Assembly: GCF_029167105.1 (NCBI RefSeq)
Contig: NZ_JARFML010000042.1
Coordinates: forward strand, 1-64,000
Origin: Bradyrhizobium yuanmingense
GTDB lineage: Bacteria > Pseudomonadota > Alphaproteobacteria > Rhizobiales > Xanthobacteraceae
Direction: 5' to 3'
Length of the DNA: 64,000 bases
Shown here piece by piece: positions 19,390-27,817 of this stretch. Numbering within the stretch: the first letter of the stretch is position 1; each line of letters opens with the position of its first letter. The position numbers and the translations under genes are program-made. The notes beneath the pieces were generated by a model, which was not told the DNA's origin, did no database searches, and was given only the letters and a program-made list of their open reading frames with translations.

Positions 19390-19911
19390 GTGAGCAAAAA
19401 CAACAAGGTCTCGCCCGAACTCGATACCCCCACCGATCTGTCGCCCGACGGGGTCAAGAAAGTCTCTGAGGCGCTCAACGTTCTTCTGGCCGACGCGTTC
19501 GCGCTTTATCTCAAGACCAAGAATTTCCACTGGCATATCAGCGGGCGCCACTTCCGCGATTACCACCTGCTGCTCGACGAGCAGTCCGACCAGATCTTCG
19601 CCACCACCGACCAGCTCGCCGAGCGCGTCCGCAAGATCGGCGGCACCACGCTGAAGTCGATCGGCCAGGTCGCAAAGCTCCAGACCATCAAGGACAACAA
19701 CGAGGACTACGTCCCGCCGCGCGAGATGCTGCGCGAGCTGATGCAGGACAACAAGCACGTCGCAGCCGCGATGCGCAAGGCGCACGACGTCTGCGACGAG
19801 GCCGGCGACGTCGCCAGCGCCAGCATTCTGGAGAACTTCATCGACGAGACCGAGCGCCGCACCTGGTTCCTGTTCGAAGCCACCCGGCAGGAAGGCGCCA
19901 ACGAAGCGTAG
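19390..19911 (+). CDS. dps: Dps-family DNA-protecting ferritin-like protein
   Basis: A 173-residue ferritin-like four-helix protein starting at GTG, preceded by AGGAAGG. Helix A carries LYLKTKNFHWHISGRHF and helix B LLLDEQSDQIFATTDQLAER, which supply the intersubunit ferroxidase His/Asp/Glu ligands. Dps dodecamers oxidise and store iron with peroxide and can compact DNA in stress. The Lys-containing N-terminus (MSKNNKVSPE) is short. It is alone in its transcription unit; an inverted repeat element follows. Confidence 0.9.
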   Translation: MSKNNKVSPELDTPTDLSPDGVKKVSEALNVLLADAFALYLKTKNFHWHISGRHFRDYHLLLDEQSDQIFATTDQLAERVRKIGGTTLKSIGQVAKLQTIKDNNEDYVPPREMLRELMQDNKHVAAAMRKAHDVCDEAGDVASASILENFIDETERRTWFLFEATRQEGANEA

Positions 19912-19931
19912 GCCGAGCTTTCGTGGCTTTC

Positions 19932-20026
19932 GTAGGGTGGGCAAAGGCGCGCTCTTCGCGCGCCGTGCCCACCGTTTATCCTTCGGATTGATTGTTGGTG
20001 GGCACGCTTCGCTTTGCCCACCCTAC
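19932..20026. repeat. GTAGGGTGGGCAAAG inverted repeat element
   Basis: The arms GTAGGGTGGGCAAAG (19932-19946) and CTTTGCCCACCCTAC (20012-20026) are perfect inverted copies. Inside lies a second pair, GTGCCCACC and GGTGGGCAC. It sits between the convergent dps and cupin genes and could act as a bidirectional hairpin. Confidence 0.8.
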
Positions 20027-20042
20027 CGCATCGCGCTCGTCG

Positions 20043-20564
20043 TTACCGCCACAGCCTCATCAATGCCCCGTCCTTCCCAGTTACGGGATCGGCCGGCGGC
20101 AGCGCCACTTGCGGAATCGTCTTCAGCGCTTTCGCATGGTTCTCCGGCGTTGCGCGCGTGATCTCCATCTTGGCGCCTGGCGGATAGGCGCCGATCACGC
20201 AGAAATCAGCGCTGGCCTTGATGCATTGATGTCCGGTGCCGGCGGGCAGGATCGCAACGTCGCCGGCCTTGATGTCCAGCTCCTGACCGTGATCGCCGCC
20301 GAAACGCACGCGGGCGCTGCCGCGCGCGACGCCGAGCACCTCATGCACCGTCGCATGATAGTGCAGATAGTCGTAGACGCCGTTGCGCCACGTCCCGCCC
20401 CAGCCGTTCGCTTCGAACAGATTCTCGATGGTCTCTTCCGGGCGCTTTGGGTCGAGCTTCACCGCGCCCTGGTAGACCAGGAACGGAAGGATGTTGTTCG
20501 GCACGAGCCCGTCATCCTCGAAAACAATGGCGAGCGGCTCGGCCTTGTCGCGGACGACGGACAT
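20043..20564 (-). CDS. cupin-domain protein
   Basis: A 173-residue single cupin. The metal-binding first motif is seen in YLHYHATVHEVLGVARG (two His and a Glu), and the second in GDVAILPAGTGHQC (His). An AGGAGCAC ribosome site precedes the ATG. Cupins of this size may be dioxygenases, isomerases or sensors; the ligand is unknown. It is convergent with dps and monocistronic. Confidence 0.78.
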   Translation of the reverse strand: MSVVRDKAEPLAIVFEDDGLVPNNILPFLVYQGAVKLDPKRPEETIENLFEANGWGGTWRNGVYDYLHYHATVHEVLGVARGSARVRFGGDHGQELDIKAGDVAILPAGTGHQCIKASADFCVIGAYPPGAKMEITRATPENHAKALKTIPQVALPPADPVTGKDGALMRLWR

Positions 20565-20628
20565 GGCTGTGCTCCTGTGTCAGGGTAGCAGGAATCAACG
20601 AGAGGAGTGAGGCGGCGTTCCTGGGTTT

Positions 20629-20730
20629 GTCATTCCGGGGCGACGCGCAGCGTCGAGCCCGGAATCCATCGCGCTGCAGAGTCCGTTGCCAGATGGATTC
20701 CGGGCTCGCGCTGCGCGCGCCCGGAATGAC
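20629..20730. repeat. TCATTCCGGGGCGC-type inverted repeat element
   Basis: Starts GTCATTCCGGGGCGACGCGC and ends GCGCGCCCGGAATGAC, with GAGCCCGGAATCCATCG and AGATGGATTCCGGGCTCG inside. Same family as the element at 9656. Confidence 0.85.
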
Positions 20731-20731
20731 G

Positions 20732-20758
20732 AAAAGCCCGGGGCGAGCCCGGGCTTTT
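20732..20758 (-). terminator. carA terminator
   Basis: AAAAGCCCGG and CCGGGCTTTT form a strong hairpin, about 30 bases past the carA stop and abutting the repeat element. Confidence 0.75.
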
Positions 20759-20786
20759 GTCGTGAAGTATTCGTGATGAACGGGTC

Positions 20787-21977
20787 TTACGCGCTCTTCC
20801 TCTGCCGCATCAGATCGGCGAAGCGCTGGAACAGGTAATGCGAGTCGCGCGGGCCGGGCGAAGCCTCCGGGTGGTACTGCACCGAGAACACCGGCTTGCC
20901 GTCGAGCTGGATGCCGCAGTTGGACCCATCGAACAAGGAAATGTGGGTCTGCGTCGCGCCCTTCGGCAGCGTCGTCTCGTCCACGGCAAAGCCGTGGTTC
21001 ATCGAGGTGATCTCGACCTTGCCGGTGGTCTCGTCCTTCACCGGGTGATTGGCGCCGTGATGGCCCTGATGCATCTTCTTGGTCTTGGCGCCGACGGCAA
21101 GGCCCAGCATCTGGTGACCGAGGCAGATGCCGAAAGTCGGCGTGCCCGACTTGATCACGTCGCGGATCACGGGCACGGCATATTTGCCGGTCGCGGCCGG
21201 ATCGCCCGGACCGTTGGACAGGAACACGCCATCCGGCTTCATTGCCAGGATGTCCTCGGACGATGTCGTCGCCGGCACCACCGTCACCTTGCAACCGACG
21301 CCGGCGAGCAGGCGCAGGATGTTGCGCTTGATGCCGTAGTCGATGGCGACGACGTTGAACTCGGGCTTGTCCTGCCTGCCAAAGCCCTTGTCCCAGGCCC
21401 AGGGCGTCTCGTCCCAGGTGAAGCGCTGGCCGCTCGTGACCATCGGCACGAGATCCATGCCCTCGAGCCCCGGCCATTCGCGCGCCTCTTCCTTGAGGCC
21501 ATGCAGATCGAACTCGCCGGTCCTGGAATGCGCGATCACGGCGTTGGGCATGCCCTTGGAGCGGATCAGCGCGGTCAGCGCGCGGGTGTCGATGCCGGAG
21601 AGACCGATGATGCCGCGCGCCTTGAGCCAGGCGTCGAGATGCTTGGTGGCGCGGTAGTTCGAGGGATTGGTGATCGCGGTGCGCAGGATCACGCCGCGCG
21701 CGCCGGGCGTCGCGGCCATGTTCACCGTCTCGATGTCGTCGTCGTTGGTGCCGACATTGCCGATATGCGGGAAAGTGAAGGTGATGAGCTGGCCGGCATA
21801 GGAAGGATCGGTCAGGATCTCCTCGTAGCCGGTCATCGCGGTGTTGAAGCAGACCTCGCCGACGGCGTGGCCCTCGGCGCCGAGACCAAAGCCCTCCAGC
21901 ACCGTGCCGTCGGCAAGCACGAGGAGCGCGGTCGGTTTGTGGTCCGGCCAGGCGGGATCGTTGTCATGTTGTGTCAT
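20787..21977 (-). CDS. carA: carbamoyl-phosphate synthase small subunit
   Basis: A 396-residue glutamine amidotransferase subunit. The N-terminal domain includes LADGTVLEGFGLGAEG and GYEEILTDPSYAGQLITFTF. The C-terminal class I GATase domain has the nucleophile Cys in GICLGHQMLGLA and the His-Glu pair in VQYHPEASPGP. It releases ammonia from glutamine for CarB. It is separated from carB by dps, methyltransferase and cupin genes but lies on the same strand. An alpha/beta hydrolase is divergent at 146 bases. Confidence 0.96.
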   Translation of the reverse strand: MTQHDNDPAWPDHKPTALLVLADGTVLEGFGLGAEGHAVGEVCFNTAMTGYEEILTDPSYAGQLITFTFPHIGNVGTNDDDIETVNMAATPGARGVILRTAITNPSNYRATKHLDAWLKARGIIGLSGIDTRALTALIRSKGMPNAVIAHSRTGEFDLHGLKEEAREWPGLEGMDLVPMVTSGQRFTWDETPWAWDKGFGRQDKPEFNVVAIDYGIKRNILRLLAGVGCKVTVVPATTSSEDILAMKPDGVFLSNGPGDPAATGKYAVPVIRDVIKSGTPTFGICLGHQMLGLAVGAKTKKMHQGHHGANHPVKDETTGKVEITSMNHGFAVDETTLPKGATQTHISLFDGSNCGIQLDGKPVFSVQYHPEASPGPRDSHYLFQRFADLMRQRKSA

Positions 21978-22123
21978 GAGCCCGCTTCATAAGCCCCCCG
22001 CGTGTGCACGTCAAAGCGAGAGAGGGCCGATTCACATGCGTTTTTGCATATTTGACAGGCCTCTTCCCACCCTTAAGCTCGGCCGCACAATTTCCGGCAA
22101 TTTCCTGGGCTTGCGAGGCAATA

Positions 22124-22852
22124 ATGGATCAGACAACCCCAATTGTGCTGGTTCCGGGGCTGGCGTCCTCGGCCCGGATCTATGCGCCCGTGATCCCCGC
22201 GCTCTGGCGTTTCGGGCCGGTGACGGTCGCCAACCACATCCGCGACGACAGCATGGCGGCGATCGCCCGCCGCATCCTCGCCGAGGCGCCGCCGCGCTTC
22301 GCCCTCGCCGGCCATTCCATGGGTGGCTACATCGCCTTCGAGATCATGCGCCAGGCCAGCGAGCGCGTGACAAAGCTCGCGCTGATCAACACGCAGGCGC
22401 GGCCCGACACGCCGGAGGCGACCGCACGCCGCCGTGCCCAGATGGCGCGGGCCAGACGCGGCGAGCTGCGCGCCGTGCGCGAGGAGAGCTTTCCGGAGCT
22501 CGTGCATCCGTCCCGGCGTGACGATGCCGGGATTCTCGCGCTCGTGCATGCGCAGGACGAGGACGTCGGCATCGAAGGCTATCTGCGGCAGCAGACCGCG
22601 ATCATCGCACGGGCGGATTCGCGGCCATTGTTGGCGACGATCACATGCCCGACGCTGGTGCTGACGGGCGATGCCGACAACACCATCCCCAATGCCTTCT
22701 CCAAGGAGATGGCCGAGGGCATCGCCGGCGCCAGGCTCGTGATCCTCAATCGCTGCGGACACCTGCCGCAAGCCGAACAGCCGGAGGCGACGGTGCGGGC
22801 GCTGACCGAATGGCTGGAGAGCCAGGTTGTGCGAGGGCCGCAAAGGGCCTAG
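22124..22852 (+). CDS. alpha/beta hydrolase
   Basis: A 242-residue hydrolase; I start at the ATG after GCGAGGCAATA because the upstream extension is not hydrolase-like. The oxyanion loop is VLVPGLASSARIY, the nucleophile Ser lies in AGHSMGGY (near residue 66), an acid is probable in VLTGDADNTIPN, and the catalytic His is in CGHLPQAEQPE. Substrate unknown; it is likely cytoplasmic, with no signal peptide. Downstream yqeY follows after 31 bases and may share the transcript. Confidence 0.82.
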   Translation: MDQTTPIVLVPGLASSARIYAPVIPALWRFGPVTVANHIRDDSMAAIARRILAEAPPRFALAGHSMGGYIAFEIMRQASERVTKLALINTQARPDTPEATARRRAQMARARRGELRAVREESFPELVHPSRRDDAGILALVHAQDEDVGIEGYLRQQTAIIARADSRPLLATITCPTLVLTGDADNTIPNAFSKEMAEGIAGARLVILNRCGHLPQAEQPEATVRALTEWLESQVVRGPQRA

Positions 22853-22883
22853 ATCAGGCGTCTATATCGAAGGGATCACGGTC

Positions 22884-23339
22884 ATGCTGCGCGACGACAT
22901 CAACAATGCGGTCAAGGAGGCCATGAAGGCCAAGGACGAGCGCAAGCTGTCCACGCTGCGCATGGTCAACTCCACCATCAAGAACGCCGACATCGACGCG
23001 CGCGGCAGCGGCAAGCCGCCGCTGTCGGACGCCGACATCCTCGCGGTGCTGCAGAAGATGATCAAGCAGCGCCAGGAGGCGGTCGAGCTCTACGACAAGG
23101 GGGGTCGCGCCGAGCTTGCCGCGCAGGAGCGCGAGGAGATCGCGGTGATCTCGGCGTATCTGCCGAAGCAGATGTCCGAGGACGACGTGAAGAAGGCGAT
23201 CGCGGATGCGATTGCCGAGACGGGCGCGGGCGGCATGAAGGACATGGGCAAGGTGATCGCCGTGCTGCGCGCGAAATACGCAGGACAGATGGATTTCGGC
23301 AAGGCGAGCGGCTTGGTGAAGGCGGCACTGTCCAGTTGA
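22884..23339 (+). CDS. YqeY/GatB-like domain protein
   Basis: A 151-residue protein matching the YqeY family: MLRDDINNAVKEAMKAKDERK at the N-terminus, LSTLRMVNSTIKNADID, the conserved EEIAVISAYLPKQMSEDD, and C-terminal DMGKVIAVLRAKYAGQMDFG. It is related to the tail domain of GatB and is presumed to bind tRNA, but the role is unsettled. In alphaproteobacteria it is often found between carA and dnaG/rpoD, which matches the order here with extra genes inserted. Confidence 0.88.
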   Translation: MLRDDINNAVKEAMKAKDERKLSTLRMVNSTIKNADIDARGSGKPPLSDADILAVLQKMIKQRQEAVELYDKGGRAELAAQEREEIAVISAYLPKQMSEDDVKKAIADAIAETGAGGMKDMGKVIAVLRAKYAGQMDFGKASGLVKAALSS

Positions 23340-23342
23340 GCT

Positions 23343-23445
23343 GTCATTCCGGGGCGACGCGAAGCGTCGAGCCCGGAATCCATCGCGCTGCTGAATCCGT
23401 TGCTCAATGGATTCCGGGTTCGCGCTACGCGCGCCCCGGAATGAC
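23343..23445. repeat. TCATTCCGGGGCGC-type inverted repeat element
   Basis: Starts four bases after the yqeY stop with GTCATTCCGGGGCGACGC and ends GCGCCCCGGAATGAC. Internal inverted arms are GAGCCCGGAATCCATCG and CAATGGATTCCGGGTTCG. It may serve as the gene's transcription terminator region. Confidence 0.85.
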
Positions 23446-23462
23446 AAGAAAAGAGGGGAGGC

Positions 23463-24605
23463 ATGATGACTGGCGCCGTCAACCCATTTCGCATCGCCAT
23501 CGGCGACGACATCCTCGCCGACCTGAAGTCGCGCCTTGCCCGCACGCGCTGGCCGGATGCCGAGCTGGTCGACGACTGGAGCCAGGGGGCGCCGCTGAAA
23601 TGGATCCAGGAGATCTGCGTCTATTGGGCCAACGAGTATGACTGGCGCTCGCGCGAGACAAAGCTCAATCGCTTCGCGCAGTTCACCACCGAGATCGACG
23701 GGCTCGACATCCACTTCATTCATGCGCGCTCGAAGGAGCCTTCGGCGCTGCCATTGATCATCACCCATGGCTGGCCCGGCTCCATCGTCGAGTTCCAGAA
23801 GGTGATCGCGCCGCTCACCGATCCCGCCGCGCATGGCGGCGATCCCGCCGATGCCTTTCACGTGATCTGTCCCTCGCTGCCGGGTTTCGGCTTCTCGGGC
23901 AAGCCAAGGACCACGGGCTGGGGAGTCGATCGCATCGCCGCGACCTGGGCCAAGCTGATGGACCGCCTGGGCTACGCGCGTTATGGCGCGCAAGGCGGCG
24001 ACTGGGGCTCGGCGGTGACGACCTCGCTCGGAGCGCAGGACCCCACTCATTGCGCCGGCATCCACATCACGCTCGCCTTCAACGCGGCACCGAAGGTCGA
24101 GGGCGAGCCGACGCCAGAGGAGAAGCGGGCGCTGGCCGGCCTCAAGCATTATGTCGATCTCGATTCCGGCTATTCCAAGCAGCAATCGACGCGGCCGCAG
24201 ACGCTGGGCTATGGCCTGACGGATTCGCCGAGCGGGCAAGCGGCCTGGATCCTGGAAAAGTTCTGGGCCTGGACCGATTGCAATGGCCACCCCGAAAACA
24301 TCTTCAACAAGGACGAGCTGCTCGACAACGTCATGCTCTATTGGGCGACGCAGACGGCGACCTCGTCGGCGCGGCTCTATTGGGAGAGCTTTGGCAAGCG
24401 CCGCACCACGCCGGTGGTGAAGGTGCCGACGGGCGTCGCGGTGTTTCCAAAGGAGATCATCACGCCGGTGCGGCGCTGGATGGAGCCGAACTTCCATGCC
24501 ATCACGTATTGGAGCGAGATGGAGAAGGGCGGCCACTTCGCCGCCTTCGAGCAGCCGGAGCTGTTCGTGCAGGACGTCAGGAAGTTCTTCGCGACGGTGC
24601 GGTGA
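23463..24605 (+). CDS. epoxide hydrolase (N-terminal EHN-domain type)
   Basis: A 380-residue alpha/beta hydrolase with an N-terminal epoxide-hydrolase lid domain (FRIAIGDDILADLKSRLART, then W-rich DWSQGAPLKWIQEICVYWAN). HGWPGS is the oxyanion HGxP motif (near residue 101), the nucleophile Asp lies in QGGDWGSAV (near 180), and the His in GGHFAAFEQPE. It should open epoxides to diols in the cytoplasm. Two Met codons lie at the start (MMTG), so the first residue is uncertain by one. It is flanked on both sides by repeat elements. Confidence 0.88.
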   Translation: MMTGAVNPFRIAIGDDILADLKSRLARTRWPDAELVDDWSQGAPLKWIQEICVYWANEYDWRSRETKLNRFAQFTTEIDGLDIHFIHARSKEPSALPLIITHGWPGSIVEFQKVIAPLTDPAAHGGDPADAFHVICPSLPGFGFSGKPRTTGWGVDRIAATWAKLMDRLGYARYGAQGGDWGSAVTTSLGAQDPTHCAGIHITLAFNAAPKVEGEPTPEEKRALAGLKHYVDLDSGYSKQQSTRPQTLGYGLTDSPSGQAAWILEKFWAWTDCNGHPENIFNKDELLDNVMLYWATQTATSSARLYWESFGKRRTTPVVKVPTGVAVFPKEIITPVRRWMEPNFHAITYWSEMEKGGHFAAFEQPELFVQDVRKFFATVR

Positions 24606-24614
24606 TCCACCGCT

Positions 24615-24717
24615 GTCATTCCGGGGCGCCCGCAGGGCGAGCCCGGAATCCATCGGGCCGCAGCAAATGGGGTATGATGGATTCCGGGCTCGATGCTTCG
24701 CATCGCCCCGGAATGAC
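24615..24717. repeat. TCATTCCGGGGCGC-type inverted repeat element
   Basis: Begins GTCATTCCGGGGCGCCCGC and ends CGCCCCGGAATGAC. A second small palindrome follows at about 24738-24766 (CGCCCGGGCTTGTCCCGGGCG). Confidence 0.85.
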
Positions 24718-24813
24718 GGAGAGATGGACTGTCTCGGCCGTCACGCCCGGGCTTGTCCCGGGCGTCCACGGCCTTAGACTGACCGCCAAGAAGAACGTGG
24801 AAACGCCAAGCCC

Positions 24814-26424
24814 ATGCTCACCGAAGCCGCAAGCTACGACGAACTCGTCCGCAACTTCCGTTGGGATATCCCCGCGCGCTTCAACATCGCGGAAGCGTGC
24901 TGCGATCGCCATGCCGACGGCACCGGCCGGCTTGCGCTGATCTATGTCGACGACACCGGCGCCACCAGCCGCACCACCTTCGACGAGATCGCGGAGATGT
25001 CGCGCCGTTTCGCCAATGTGCTGAAGGCGGACGGGCTTGTCCGCGGCGACCGCGTCGCGGTGTTCCTGTCGCAGTCGCTGGAACTGCCGATCGTGCACAT
25101 GGCGGCGTTTCGCTCCGGCCTGATCTCGATCCCGCTGTTCGCCCTGTTCGGCGAGGACGCGCTGGAATTCCGTCTGTCGAATTCGCAAGCCAAGGCGATC
25201 GTCACCGACGAAGCCGGCTGGGAAAAGCTGTCCAAGATCCGCGACCGCCTGCCGGAGCTGAGCAACGTCTACATCGTCGGCGCACGCGTGCCCGCCGGCA
25301 CGACATCGTTCTGGGATGCGGTGAAGGCCGCTTCGCCCCACTTTACGCGCGCGGACACCTCGGCCGACGATCCCGCCCTGATCATCTACACATCGGGCAC
25401 GACGGGTAACCCGAAGGGCGCGCTGCATGCGCATCGTGTCGTGCTCGGCCATCTGCCGAACGTGGAGATGTGCCACAACTTCTTGCCCAGGTCCGGCGAT
25501 CTCATGTGGACGCCGGCGGATTGGGCCTGGATCGGCGGGCTCATCAACGGTCTGCTCGCGTTCTGGTACCACGGCATTCCCCTGGTCGGCCATCGCGCGC
25601 GGAAATTCGAGCCGCAAGCGGCGATGCAGATGATGGCCGATCTTGCCGTCCGCAACGTCTTCCTGCCGCCGACGGCGCTGAAGCTGATGCGGCAGGCCGG
25701 CGTCAAGCATTCCGGCGTCAAGCTGCGCAGCATCTTCACCGGCGGTGAATCGCTCGGGGGTGAATTGCTCGGCTGGGTGCGCGAGACGTTTGCTGTCGAC
25801 GCGCATGAGGTGTTCGGCCAGACCGAGTGCAATCTCGTGATCGGCAGCAACGCGAACCTGTTTCCGATCCGCCCGGGTTCGATGGGCAAGGCAACGCCCG
25901 GCTTCGATGTCCGCATCGTCAACGACAAGGGCGAGGAATTGCCGCGGGGTCAGCGCGGCATCATCGGCGTGCGCCAGCCGTGCCCCGTCACCATGCTTGA
26001 ATATTGGCGCAACAAGGAGGCGACCGCGAAGAAATATGCCGGCGACTTCCTGCTCACCGGCGATCTCGGCGTGCAGGACGAGGACGGCTATTTCTGGTAC
26101 GTCAGCCGCGAGGACGACGTCATCACCACCGCCGGCTATCGCGTCGGGCCTTCCGAGATCGAGCACACGCTGATGAAACATCCGTCGGTGGCGATGGCTG
26201 CGGTGGTCGGCATTCCCGATCCGATCCGCACCGAATCGATCAAGGCCTGGATCGTGCTGCGTCCGGGCTTTACCGGCAGCGACGCGCTGGCGCGCGAGAT
26301 CCAGGACTTCGTCAAGGTGCAGCTCGCCGCGCACGAATATCCGCGCTTCGTCGAATTCACGGAGACGCTGCCGATGACGGCGACGGGCAAGGTGCTGCGG
26401 CGCGAGCTGCGGGCCAAAGGCTGA
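24814..26424 (+). CDS. acyl-CoA synthetase (AMP-forming)
   Basis: A 536-residue ANL-superfamily enzyme. The P-loop-like motif is YTSGTTGNPKG (near residue 192), then VFGQTECNLVIGSN (A5 region), LLTGDLGVQDEDGYFWYVSREDD (A7/A8) and the C-terminal Lys in MTATGKVLRREL (A10). It resembles medium-chain acyl- or benzoate-type synthetases more than acetyl-CoA synthetase. It activates a carboxylic acid with ATP and CoA. The MarR regulator 26 bases downstream probably belongs to the same unit and could sense the acid or its CoA ester. Confidence 0.86.
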   Translation: MLTEAASYDELVRNFRWDIPARFNIAEACCDRHADGTGRLALIYVDDTGATSRTTFDEIAEMSRRFANVLKADGLVRGDRVAVFLSQSLELPIVHMAAFRSGLISIPLFALFGEDALEFRLSNSQAKAIVTDEAGWEKLSKIRDRLPELSNVYIVGARVPAGTTSFWDAVKAASPHFTRADTSADDPALIIYTSGTTGNPKGALHAHRVVLGHLPNVEMCHNFLPRSGDLMWTPADWAWIGGLINGLLAFWYHGIPLVGHRARKFEPQAAMQMMADLAVRNVFLPPTALKLMRQAGVKHSGVKLRSIFTGGESLGGELLGWVRETFAVDAHEVFGQTECNLVIGSNANLFPIRPGSMGKATPGFDVRIVNDKGEELPRGQRGIIGVRQPCPVTMLEYWRNKEATAKKYAGDFLLTGDLGVQDEDGYFWYVSREDDVITTAGYRVGPSEIEHTLMKHPSVAMAAVVGIPDPIRTESIKAWIVLRPGFTGSDALAREIQDFVKVQLAAHEYPRFVEFTETLPMTATGKVLRRELRAKG

Positions 26425-26450
26425 CTTCTTACAAGGGCTGGCTTCCGACC

Positions 26451-26918
26451 ATGGCAAAGACGTCTCAAGCCGCGGGGCTTCACCGCGCCTCGCTTGCAAA
26501 GCTGCACGAGCTCGATACGGCGCTGGAGCTCATGTATTACGGCTGGCGCGGCATGACGCTTGAGGCCGACGCATATCTGGCCAAGCAGGGCCTGTCGCGT
26601 CCGCACCATCGCATCCTCTACGTCGTGGCGCGCCGGCCCGACATCGCCATCGGCGCGCTGATCGAAATCCTCGGCATTTCCAAGCAGGCCCTCAACCGGC
26701 CGCTCAATCTGCTGCTGGAGCGCAAGCTCCTGACCTCAAAGCGCGCGCCGGAGCAGCACCGCTCGAAATTGCTGCGCCTGACGGAAGCGGGACGGCGCAT
26801 CGAGCGCCGGGCCTCGGATCACGAGCGCCAGGTCCTGCGCGAAGCGTTCGCGCGCGTCGGGGCGAGCGGTGCGGCGGGATGGATCGGCGTGATGGAGGCG
26901 ATCGCCGACAACAACTGA
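26451..26918 (+). CDS. MarR-family transcriptional regulator
   Basis: A 155-residue winged-helix protein started at the ATG of MAKTSQAAGLH, close after the acyl-CoA synthetase. The DNA-binding part reads LSRPHHRILYVVARRPDIAI, LIEILGISKQALNRPLNLL, then a wing with LLTSKRAPEQHRSKLLRLTEAG. MarR dimers usually repress neighbouring genes and release DNA on binding aromatic or fatty ligands. Here the likely target is its own operon with the synthetase (inference). Confidence 0.85.
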   Translation: MAKTSQAAGLHRASLAKLHELDTALELMYYGWRGMTLEADAYLAKQGLSRPHHRILYVVARRPDIAIGALIEILGISKQALNRPLNLLLERKLLTSKRAPEQHRSKLLRLTEAGRRIERRASDHERQVLREAFARVGASGAAGWIGVMEAIADNN

Positions 26919-27001
26919 CCGAAATCTCAAGTCAACATAGTTGACATGAGGCGCGCGCTTTGCCACCTTCCTGGCCACAAGCCGAAGGGAGGATACGTGT
27001 C

Positions 27002-27370
27002 TTGAGCGGACAGGCAATGAACCGCGCGGCCGCCGCAAGCTTCGTCGCGGCATGGTGCGCGAACTGGTGCAAAGTGGACATCGACGCGGTCGTCGCCCAT
27101 TTCGCCGACGATGCGCAGATGCGCAGCCCTCTCGCGCTCACCCTGACGGGGTCTCCGACCGTCACCGGCGCCGAGAACATCCGCGGCTACTGGCGGAAAG
27201 CCTACGGCCACATCGAAAGCGCCGACCTGAAGATCCTGGACTGGAGCTGGGACGAGACGATCGCGCGACTGACGGTGTGGTGGCAATTGGGCGATACGCG
27301 CGCCAGCGAATTCATGGACTTCGACGATGCGGGCCGTGTGGTGCGCAGCGAAGCCTTCTACGGGAAATGA
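27002..27370 (+). CDS. SnoaL/NTF2-like domain protein
   Basis: A 122-residue protein with the NTF2 fold: AAWCANWCKVDIDAVVAHFADD, TGAENIRGYWRKAY, and FMDFDDAGRVVRSEAFYG. I start at TTG because AGGGAGGA lies 8 bases before it; an ATG five codons later (MNRAAAAS) is the alternative. Function unknown. It overlaps the next gene by 4 bases (ATGA), so the two are translationally coupled and probably act together. Confidence 0.72.
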   Translation: MSGQAMNRAAAASFVAAWCANWCKVDIDAVVAHFADDAQMRSPLALTLTGSPTVTGAENIRGYWRKAYGHIESADLKILDWSWDETIARLTVWWQLGDTRASEFMDFDDAGRVVRSEAFYGK

Positions 27371-27816
27371 CCATGCGATTTTCGGATATTGTCCTGCTTC
27401 TCAACACGCTCTGGTTCGTGGGCGCGTTCATCCAGTTCAGCATCGCGCAAACCAACACGTTGAAGATCCTGCTGCCGCGGGAGGAGCGCAGCAATCCGAT
27501 CGCGCCGACCCTTGCGGCGAGCGTCGCGTTCCTCGGCGGCATGAATCTGCCGATCGGGCTCTTGTCGCTCTATCTTCTGGCCGCCCGTCCGTCCTTTTTC
27601 CAGCCCGTCGAAGCGCAGCTCGCGCTGTTCCTGTTCTTTGCCGCCTGCCATTTCAGCCAGTTCGCCTACAACGTCCCGGTGCTGATGCGCGGCGGCCGCG
27701 TCGGGGTGGCCTATTGGCCGGTGTTGAAGGGCCCGATGCTCCGGATCTTCGTCATCGATGCGGCTCTGTTCGCAGCCAATCTTGCAGTGGCGCTGCAGCT
27801 CACGATCGCGTCCTGA
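27367..27816 (+). CDS. small four-span membrane protein
   Basis: A 149-residue protein with four hydrophobic helices: DIVLLLNTLWFVGAF, NLPIGLLSLYLLAA, LALFLFFAACHFSQFAYNV, and MLRIFVIDAALFAANLAV. It starts at an ATG overlapping the stop of the NTF2-like gene; a second Met lies two codons on. I recognise no family. Conserved-looking HFSQFAYNVPVL lies in the third helix. It is convergent with the histidine kinase, with 1 base between their stops. Confidence 0.65.
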   Translation: MTMRFSDIVLLLNTLWFVGAFIQFSIAQTNTLKILLPREERSNPIAPTLAASVAFLGGMNLPIGLLSLYLLAARPSFFQPVEAQLALFLFFAACHFSQFAYNVPVLMRGGRVGVAYWPVLKGPMLRIFVIDAALFAANLAVALQLTIAS

Positions 27817-27817
27817 T

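Noticed and set aside
24741-24766. Small palindrome CGCCCGGGCTTGTCCCGGGCG as a terminator of the epoxide hydrolase gene
   Set aside because: It lies beyond a full repeat element, has no U run and matches a dispersed repeat type, so it is better treated as repeat sequence.
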